Positions 5,600-10,360 of a DNA stretch of 10,360 bases are shown piece by piece. Position 1 is the first letter of the stretch, and every line of letters starts with the position of its first letter. Origin of the DNA: Bacillota bacterium (GTDB lineage: Bacteria > Bacillota > Clostridia > Christensenellales > Aristaeellaceae); contig JAEWAH010000130.1 of assembly GCA_023391725.1 (NCBI GenBank), positions 1 to 10,360 of the forward strand, given 5' to 3'. The position numbers were made by a program, and so were the translations under genes. Under the pieces are notes generated by a model. The model was given only the letters and a program-made list of their open reading frames with translations. It was not told the origin of the DNA and did no database searches.

Positions 5600-5617
5600 T
5601 TCTAACGAACGTAAGAA
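5600..5617. promoter_or_regulatory. TetR operator, site 2 (before the cysteine-rich gene)
   Basis: This is an exact repeat of the 18-bp palindrome at 4990-5007, with identity through 5619. It lies 15 bases after the tetR stop and about 30 bases before the next start codon. TAATAT at 5582-5587 could be a -10 element, though I see no well-spaced -35. Either a separate promoter or read-through from tetR could be blocked here. Confidence 0.65.
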
Positions 5618-5647
5618 AGAACAAAATAGTTTGAGAGGATGATGACC

Positions 5648-6109
5648 ATGGAAATCGAAAAGAAATTGGCGCTTAAGCAAAACACCTATGCCGCCGCCAT
5701 TGCGGAGACAATCAATACCTACGATAAACTGAAGGTGCTCGACAGCATTGTGGATCAAAAAAAGGGACGGCAGGCGCAAACGGCTCCCTATATGAATGCG
5801 CAGCTGGGAATCAATGCCCCGGACGAGGTCTTTACCAAGCTGTCCGACGTCTTTGGTTGTGCAAACTGGACTATTGAGAAAACCACGGATGGATTTGTTG
5901 CGACCGCCACATCCTGCAAGCTTTGCGCCCTTTCAAAGCGCATGGGCGGCGCAAATCCCTGCAGCGGATGGTGCCTTGACCCGATGTTCGCCATGATTAA
6001 TTCCCTGGCAAACAACGAGACCGGCAGTTTCCACGTCGCTGTGCAAAGCACTCTGATGACGGGAGACTGCTGCAAGGTCACGGTCACGTATCAATCTATT
6101 GATGAATAA
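5648..6109 (+). CDS. Cysteine-rich protein, possibly ATC-hydrolase-like (PF14196)
   Basis: A protein of about 153 residues. The N-terminal third is helical (KKLALKQNTYAAAIAETINT). The C-terminal half is rich in cysteine: SCKLCAL, NPCSGWCLDP and MTGDCCKVTVTY. This spacing (C near a helix, C before D/P, then a late GDxCxV strand) resembles the L-2-amino-thiazoline-4-carboxylate hydrolase-like family. V4R-type small-molecule or metal-binding domains look somewhat similar. I am not sure of either, and no catalytic assignment is made. The start is ambiguous: ATGs at 5639, 5642 and 5648 are in frame, and GAGAGG at 5633-5638 favours 5648 by spacing. It follows a TetR operator copy, so it is the likely target of the adjacent regulator. 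Its stop overlaps the ATG of the broken NHL gene (ATGAATAA). Confidence 0.6.
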   Translation: MEIEKKLALKQNTYAAAIAETINTYDKLKVLDSIVDQKKGRQAQTAPYMNAQLGINAPDEVFTKLSDVFGCANWTIEKTTDGFVATATSCKLCALSKRMGGANPCSGWCLDPMFAMINSLANNETGSFHVAVQSTLMTGDCCKVTVTYQSIDE

Positions 6110-6679
6110 CGATCAAAAGGCCTTAGCGAGATTTACGGGAGACGGCGGCCCGGCTGATCAGGCAAAAATCAATGATGTCTACGGACTGGCCATGGATCAG
6201 CATGATAACCTTTACTTTGTGGACAGCCTGAACTTTGCTGTCAGGAAAATCAACATCCCTTCGAAAGTCATCACGACTGTTTGCGGCAAAGGCAAACCGG
6301 GTGAGATCACAGAATTTGAGCGCATAGACCGCTGCCATCTGGGAGGGATAGCGCATCCTAAAGGCACAACAGACGCAAACGTACCTCACGGCCTGGATGT
6401 AAATGAGGAGGGGTACTTGTTTATTGCCGATACGGGGGTAAACAGGATCAGGTCATTGACCTCTTTGAAAATCAGATCTATACGATCGCCGGATCAGACG
6501 AAGGCGGTTATGATTGCGGCGGCGGGCCTGCCTTAAGCGCCAAAATAAGCGTACACGGCGTGAGGGTTGATTTAGCGGGTAACGTATATTTTGTTGACTT
6601 TCATCATCATGTCATCAGGAAAATTACATTCCAACAACGCCCGGCAAGCGATATAAATCGCGGGCGAAAATGTGCGTGA
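6102..6679 (+). pseudogene. NHL-repeat (beta-propeller) protein gene, frameshifted and N-terminally truncated
   Basis: The first frame, from ATG 6102, encodes NHL blades: FTGDGGPADQAKINDVYGLA, NLYFVDSLNFAVRKI, then PHGLDVNEEGYLFIADTGVN. After RIR at about 6452 this frame loses similarity. The next frame down continues perfectly with VIDLFENQIYTIAGSDEGG, then GGGPALSAKISVHGVRVD and NVYFVDFHHHVIRKI, to TGA 6677-6679. One missing base, most simply a G in AGG-GTC, restores the frame. The protein starts abruptly inside a first blade with no signal peptide, and the end lacks a closing blade. Intact NHL proteins of this type are usually longer and exported. I read it as a decaying gene fragment; a sequencing error would explain the frameshift but not the truncation. 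Its ATG overlaps the stop of the upstream gene. Confidence 0.7.
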
Positions 6680-6700
6680 TCTGTCAGCATGCCGACTTCG

Positions 6701-7753
6701 TCACTTCTGCCCGCGACCGATGCAGTAAGGGCATGGGCGCAAATAATAAAACGGAGAATCGTCTATCTTGCTTTTATCAATACGCGTTAAAGGCAGATAT
6801 TTTTCCGCTACAGTGGGACAGCTGGCATCTGTGTGATAGTATTTCCCACCATTTGGGTTGTAGTATATGTCTCCTGTCACAACAAGCGGCGATGCGGTAG
6901 GTCCCGGCTCCGGTGGCCAGGATTTCATACCGGGCTCCCCCGATGCCTCAGCCTTTAGATCCTGCTGAACAATCTTGTCTACTTCCCCGTCCGAGGCGCG
7001 GACGTTTGCCTGATATAAATACTTATACATGCCATCCTTCTGCTGCTCCGGATCACGCAATGCAATGACCCACATCCGGCTGATTTCCCCGCCCGAAGTA
7101 AGCCAGCGGGGGAAGAAAGCGCAATCCAGCAAGAGCTTGTCAAGCCGTGTGTCCGTTTCGCCAAATTCTCGCACGATGACTGCCTTTGCGGCGGCCAAGG
7201 CTTCATCCAGCGGCACGTCTGCAGCGCCGGGCAAGCCCATTTCGGGCCCCGGCGCGCCGGAATACGGATCACGGCCATAAGCCGCGCTGAACGCCGCCTT
7301 GTCCTGATAGCTCCATAGTTCCCAGGCGCCTTTCTCGGCAAGCCAGGTCTTTCCCGCCTCTATGGCGGCGGCGCTTTCAGCCGCCTCTTTTTTGTATGCG
7401 TCGATCTGCGTGGGAAGGCCCGGCGGTTCAGCGCTGAAAACTGTCCCCGACGGAGAGCCGATATTCACAATAAGCGCTAGTTCCGTATTGTTCTTATACG
7501 CGAAGATCACCTGCCATCGGTGAGGATCTGAGCTCTTTTTAGAGTCATAAGCCTCCCACAAATCGGCCTCCAGACTGAAATCCGCAAGGGCGCCCTCCTC
7601 ATACCCGCAGATGCTCAAAAACTGTTCTGTGGCAATGCGCACCGCCTCATCCCTGGGAAAATCCTCCGGCCTGGGCTTGATAGCGATGTCCGCCAGCGCG
7701 GGCAGGCAAAGGAGCGATAACAGCAAGGCCAAAAGAACTATGCACCTTTTCAT
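6701..7753 (-). CDS. Secreted protein with PepSY-like repeats and a C-terminal H-x4-C / C-x2-C putative zinc site
   Basis: A 350-residue protein. It opens with a clear signal peptide (MKRCIVLLALLLSLLCLPALA, cleavage likely after residue 21) and lacks a lipobox. Two diverged domains follow, at about 30-110 and 180-265. Each has a helix like DEAVRIATEQFL or DEALAAAKAVIV, then strands containing W-x-V-I-F or W-V-I-A-L, similar to the PepSY-like repeats of exported clostridial proteins. A proline-rich linker (281-289) leads to a C-terminal module: YYNPNGGKYYHTDASC (297-312), then PCPYC (340-344). His307, Cys312, Cys341 and Cys344 could bind zinc, as in Ada-like metal-binding modules. Function is unknown. 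ATG 7753 has GGAGG nine bases upstream; the in-frame ATG at 7786 has none. It follows the fumarase terminator, and no clear promoter of its own is visible. Confidence 0.75.
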   Translation of the reverse strand: MKRCIVLLALLLSLLCLPALADIAIKPRPEDFPRDEAVRIATEQFLSICGYEEGALADFSLEADLWEAYDSKKSSDPHRWQVIFAYKNNTELALIVNIGSPSGTVFSAEPPGLPTQIDAYKKEAAESAAAIEAGKTWLAEKGAWELWSYQDKAAFSAAYGRDPYSGAPGPEMGLPGAADVPLDEALAAAKAVIVREFGETDTRLDKLLLDCAFFPRWLTSGGEISRMWVIALRDPEQQKDGMYKYLYQANVRASDGEVDKIVQQDLKAEASGEPGMKSWPPEPGPTASPLVVTGDIYYNPNGGKYYHTDASCPTVAEKYLPLTRIDKSKIDDSPFYYLRPCPYCIGRGQK

Positions 7754-7806
7754 CCGCGTCTTCCTCCGTTTTCCTGGAATCTTCATCCATGAGGACGAAC
7801 GGCCGC

Positions 7807-7837
7807 AAAAAAATATTCCCGCAAATCGTTTGCGGGA
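7807..7837 (-). terminator. Intrinsic terminator of the rsmI-fumarase operon
   Basis: On the minus strand TCCCGCAAA (7837-7829) and TTTGCGGGA (7825-7817) form a perfect 9-bp stem with a 3-base loop. ATA and seven T follow (7816-7807). It begins only seven bases after the fumarase beta stop. Confidence 0.9.
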
Positions 7838-7844
7838 CTTATTG

Positions 7845-8417
7845 TTACACCTTATTTATATCTGTGCACTCCGTACGGTATCTCTGCTGCCCCAGTTCGT
7901 AATAATCCCCGCCGTAGCAGTCCGCCGCCACGATGAGGGGCAAATTTTGCAACGTCAGTTTTTTGATGGACTCCGTGCCCAGGTCCTCATAGGCCACCAC
8001 CTCGCAGGAAGTGACGCATTGGGCCATCAGCGCTGCCGCGCCGCCCACCGCCGCGAAATAAACAGCGGGGTATTCCTGCATGGCGTCTATCACCTCAGGG
8101 GAGCGCTTGCCTTTTCCGATCATGGCCCGGAGGCCCAGGGATAGGAGAAGCGGCGTATAGGCGTCCATCCGGGTGCTGGTGGTGGGGCCGATGGCGCCTA
8201 CGGCCTTGCCAGGAGGTGTGGGCGTAGGCCCGGCATAATAGATCGTCTGGCCGTCCAGGGAAATGGGCAGGGGATCGGCATTAGCAACCGTCTTTGCCAT
8301 CCGTTCATGGGCCGCATCCCTGGCGGTGTAGACCACGCCGGATAATAGTACGCTGTCCCCTGCGCGGAGGTTTTTTACATCCTCCAAAGAGAGGGGGGCT
8401 GTCAAATAGATTGCCAT
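7845..8417 (-). CDS. Class I fumarate hydratase, beta (C-terminal) subunit
   Basis: A 190-residue protein, the normal size of the beta subunit in two-subunit iron-sulfur fumarases and tartrate dehydratases (TtdB-like). The family sequences YYAGPTPTPPGKAVGAIGPT and TSTRMDAYTP (about 60-88) build the substrate-binding swivelling domain. GKGKR and YPAVYFAAVGGAAALMAQCV (about 102-135) follow. With the alpha subunit it converts fumarate and malate in the cytosol; L-tartrate dehydratase is a less likely alternative because the families are close. ATG 8417 has GAGGTG six bases upstream; nine extra residues from an earlier ATG at 8444 lack a ribosome site. The gene lies downstream of the alpha gene but 117 bp apart, an unusually wide gap filled by a hairpin repeat element. 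Confidence 0.92.
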   Translation of the reverse strand: MAIYLTAPLSLEDVKNLRAGDSVLLSGVVYTARDAAHERMAKTVANADPLPISLDGQTIYYAGPTPTPPGKAVGAIGPTTSTRMDAYTPLLLSLGLRAMIGKGKRSPEVIDAMQEYPAVYFAAVGGAAALMAQCVTSCEVVAYEDLGTESIKKLTLQNLPLIVAADCYGGDYYELGQQRYRTECTDINKV

Positions 8418-8460
8418 ACGGTCACCTCTTTTGCAGATGCACAATTCCGGTTAGAAAAGA

Positions 8461-8513
8461 TTTCGCGCCTGTGGGCACGAAGAGGGCGATCCTAACGCCC
8501 TGGACCTTCGGAG
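8461..8513 (-). repeat. Double-hairpin intergenic element, copy C, between the two fumarase genes
   Basis: On the minus strand CCGAAGGT leads into CCAGGGCG (8503-8496) and CGCCCT (8488-8483) with a 7-base loop, the same loop sequence as copy B. The second hairpin is TTCGTGCC (8481-8474) with GGCGCGAA (8469-8462) and loop CACA. Its T-G pair is a G.U wobble in minus-strand RNA but would be an A-C mismatch in RNA from the plus strand. The element therefore folds best in the same transcript as the fumarase genes. Confidence 0.7.
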
Positions 8514-8534
8514 GCCATCTATCTATAGAGCAGA

Positions 8535-9386
8535 TCATAAAATCGCCCTGGCATGCCTCGTTACATGGCAGCCCACATTCACTGCCACCGGCAGACCCGC
8601 GATATGGGTAGGGTAGGTCAATATTTTTACGCCCAAGCATGTTGTCTTCCCGCCAAATCCCTGCGGCCCGATGCCTGTCTCATTCACCAGCGCCAGCAGT
8701 TCCTTTTCCAGTTCTCCATAGAAGGGATCGGGATTTTCCTCATCCAGTGGCGTCAGGAGCGCCTCTTTAGCCATTTCTGCTACTTTTTCAAAGGTGCCGC
8801 CGATGCCTATACCCAGAATCATAGGCGGGCAAGGGTTAGGCCCCGCCAGGCGCACTGTTTCCACCACGAACCGTTTGACACCTTCCAAGCCATCGGACGG
8901 ATTGAGCATGGCAATGCGGCTCATATTCTCGCTGCCAAATCCCTTGGGAGCCACCTCAATGACGAGCTCTTTGCCAGGCACGATACGGGTATGGATTACC
9001 GCTGGAGTGTTATCTCCGGTGTTTTTGCGTCGCAGGGGATCTGCCACCACGGATTTTCGCAAAAAGCCCAGCTCATATCCCAGGCGCACACCTTTATTAA
9101 CGGCCTCCGTCAAACTGCCGCCGGTGATGTGCAAATCCTGCCCAAGGGTCAAAAATACCACCGCCATCCCTGTATCCTGGCAGATGGCCATGCGCTGTTC
9201 TCTAGCTACTTCCGCGTTCTTTTGAAGGATGTCAAGAATCTCCCGGGCGGGGGCGAAAGTCTCCTCTTCCCGTGCTTTACACAATGCGCAGCCGATGTCC
9301 TCGTTAAGGAAATAATTTGCCTCAATGCACAGTTTTTTGACTGTTTCCGTGATCTCGCCTGTGGAGATGATACGCAATTCTTCCAT
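8535..9386 (-). CDS. Class I fumarate hydratase, alpha (N-terminal) subunit
   Basis: A 283-residue subunit of normal family length. Cys69 in ICQDTGMAVVF, Cys186 in GPNPCPPMILGIGIGGTFE and Cys273 in AVNVGCHVTRH are the three expected ligands of the catalytic [4Fe-4S] cluster. The sequences GFGGKTTCLGVKI (243-255) and PTHIAGLPVAVN (259-270) are also characteristic. It pairs with the beta subunit downstream to form the oxygen-sensitive fumarase of the TCA or reductive succinate branch, which suits an anaerobe. ATG 9386 is preceded by GGAGAGG and lies eight bases after the rsmI stop, so the two are probably co-translated. The last codons (ARAIL) contain CCAGGGCGAT, which equals an arm of the hairpin repeat downstream; this may be coincidence. 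Confidence 0.95.
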   Translation of the reverse strand: MEELRIISTGEITETVKKLCIEANYFLNEDIGCALCKAREEETFAPAREILDILQKNAEVAREQRMAICQDTGMAVVFLTLGQDLHITGGSLTEAVNKGVRLGYELGFLRKSVVADPLRRKNTGDNTPAVIHTRIVPGKELVIEVAPKGFGSENMSRIAMLNPSDGLEGVKRFVVETVRLAGPNPCPPMILGIGIGGTFEKVAEMAKEALLTPLDEENPDPFYGELEKELLALVNETGIGPQGFGGKTTCLGVKILTYPTHIAGLPVAVNVGCHVTRHARAIL

Positions 9387-9394
9387 AGCCTCTC

Positions 9395-10255
9395 CTATTC
9401 CCGGGGATCAAGAAATGCCTTTACTTTAAGCGACGCGGCGTAGGCCGCGTTTTTCTTTTCCCCCGCTGTGACCAGGCTGTCGACTGCTTCCCGCAGGGAT
9501 TGGCCGGACATCATACTTTGCAGGATGCGGGCCTCCATGCTGACGTCCGGTGTGCTTGCGGCTACTGCCTTCGGAACCAGATGAAAATCCAGCACCAGGC
9601 AGTACTCGCCCTTCTCCACGTTGGGGTTTTGGCGCATCTTCTCCAGCACCTCCCCCACATTCCCCCGCAGCGTCAATTCATAATGCTTGGTCAGGTCGCA
9701 GCAAACGGCGATCTGCGTTTGAGGAAGTTCAAGAGCCACAGCTTCGATTAGTTCCATGACCCGGTGGGGTGATTCATGTACCACAGCGATGGGTACGCCC
9801 TGACTCATATCATGAAGCTTCTCCCGCAGCTCCTTTTTCTGGCGAGGCAGGAAGCCGTAGAAGGCAAACTCCGCTGTATCAAATCCGCAAATGGACAGCG
9901 CCGACGCCATGGCGGTGGGGCCGGGAATAGGGATCACCGAGATATTTGCCTCCCAGGCCGCTTTCACCAATAGATACCCGGGATCGGAGATAGCGGGGGT
10001 GCCCGCGTCGGTGGTCAGCGCCACATCGATGTTTTCAGAAAGCATTTTTTCGATGATCCACTTTGACTTGCCCGCCTCATTGTGCTCGTGGCAGCTGGTC
10101 AGAGGGGTATCGATACCGAAATGAGAGGTGAGCTTTTTGGTTACCCGCGTATCCTCCGCCGCGATAAGGGCTACGCTTTTGAGCGCCTCCACCGCCCGGG
10201 GGCTCATGTCACTTAAGTTGCCGATGGGGGTGGCGACGACAAACAGGGTTGGCAC
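9395..10255 (-). CDS. rsmI: 16S rRNA (cytidine1402-2'-O)-methyltransferase RsmI
   Basis: A 286-residue SAM-dependent methyltransferase with the tetrapyrrole-methylase fold. Features in order: TLFVVATPIGNLSDMSPRA (3-21), AAEDTRVTKKL (32-42), TTDAGTPAISDPGYLLV (81-97), the SAM-loop PIPGP (109-113), FYGFLPR (132-138) and ESPHR (161-165). The C-terminal about 50 residues form the small helical RsmI tail. It 2'-O-methylates C1402 in the decoding centre of 16S rRNA. The start is GTG at 10255, supported by an excellent ribosome site GGAGGTGATC seven bases upstream that matches the 16S 3' end over ten bases. It is the first visible gene of a unit with the two fumarase genes; that pairing looks incidental to function. 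Confidence 0.96.
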   Translation of the reverse strand: MPTLFVVATPIGNLSDMSPRAVEALKSVALIAAEDTRVTKKLTSHFGIDTPLTSCHEHNEAGKSKWIIEKMLSENIDVALTTDAGTPAISDPGYLLVKAAWEANISVIPIPGPTAMASALSICGFDTAEFAFYGFLPRQKKELREKLHDMSQGVPIAVVHESPHRVMELIEAVALELPQTQIAVCCDLTKHYELTLRGNVGEVLEKMRQNPNVEKGEYCLVLDFHLVPKAVAASTPDVSMEARILQSMMSGQSLREAVDSLVTAGEKKNAAYAASLKVKAFLDPRE

Positions 10256-10287
10256 GGGATCACCTCCAGCATTTGATGATTTCAGGT

Positions 10288-10360
10288 GTCGCTCCTGCGG
10301 GAGCGACCAGGGCTTTCCGGTCGCCCTGGACCTTCGGGCGGCGTGACAAGGGCTTTCCGA
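10288..10360 (-). repeat. Double-hairpin intergenic element, copy D, running off the window
   Basis: Read on the minus strand, CCAGGGC (10329-10323) pairs with GCCCTGG (10313-10307). Then a perfect 8-bp hairpin GTCGCTCC/GGAGCGAC (10307-10300 with 10295-10288) follows with loop CGCA. CCGAAGGT precedes the pair, as in copies A and C. On the plus strand, AGGGCTTTCCG occurs at 10309-10319 and again at 10349-10359, which suggests a second, partial unit beyond the window. The element lies just upstream of the rsmI ribosome site and points in the direction of rsmI. Confidence 0.65.

Noticed and set aside
6624..6665. GC-rich inverted repeat (CGCCCG ... CGGGCG, inner GCGAT/ATCGC) as a terminator between convergent genes
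   Set aside because: No T-run follows on either strand and the stem is interrupted; it lies inside the broken NHL gene.
8553..9443. Open frame of 296 codons on the plus strand
   Set aside because: It lies antisense to the well-supported fumarase alpha gene, has no ribosome site and no recognisable domain.

Overview
The window (about 10.4 kb) looks like chromosome of an endospore-forming Bacillota, most likely a gut-type Clostridia. The support is a complete spoIIAA-spoIIAB-sigF operon, a small alarmone synthetase, a two-subunit class I fumarase, strong AGGAGG-type ribosome binding sites and several intrinsic terminators. The species cannot be named from this sequence.

Layout. Plus strand, left part: the 3' end of a small (p)ppGpp synthetase gene, a YdcZ/DUF606-type membrane protein gene, then (minus strand) a small ORF that appears to be an in-frame deletion fusion of an ECF sigma factor to the C-terminus of a DUF4179/DUF5643-type anti-sigma protein. 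That ORF is still preceded by a good ECF-type promoter. Next comes an Eis-like GNAT acetyltransferase with its own promoter and terminator. The centre is the spoIIA operon, preceded by an exact Spo0A box and a candidate sigma-H promoter. It sets up forespore-specific sigma-F activity: SpoIIAB holds sigma-F, and SpoIIAA frees it. Then comes a TetR regulator, a cysteine-rich protein gene and a broken NHL-repeat gene. Two identical 20-bp sites (each holding an 18-bp imperfect palindrome), one before tetR and one before the cysteine-rich gene, suggest a self-contained TetR circuit. Minus strand, right part: rsmI, the fumarase alpha subunit and the fumarase beta subunit form one transcription unit ending in a strong terminator. 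Beyond it lies a secreted protein with a C-terminal H-x4-C ... C-x2-C putative zinc site.

The most unusual thing is a family of four dispersed intergenic elements (near 283-448, 3097-3148, 8461-8513 and 10288-10360). Each can fold into two adjacent hairpins. In the second hairpin one base pair is A-T, G-C or T-A in different copies, so pairing is kept while sequence changes. A further change in one copy is a G.U pair only in the transcript running with the neighbouring genes. All four copies point in the same direction as the flanking genes, and one sits between the two fumarase subunit genes. This looks like a structured RNA-level repeat rather than random spacer DNA; its function is unknown.
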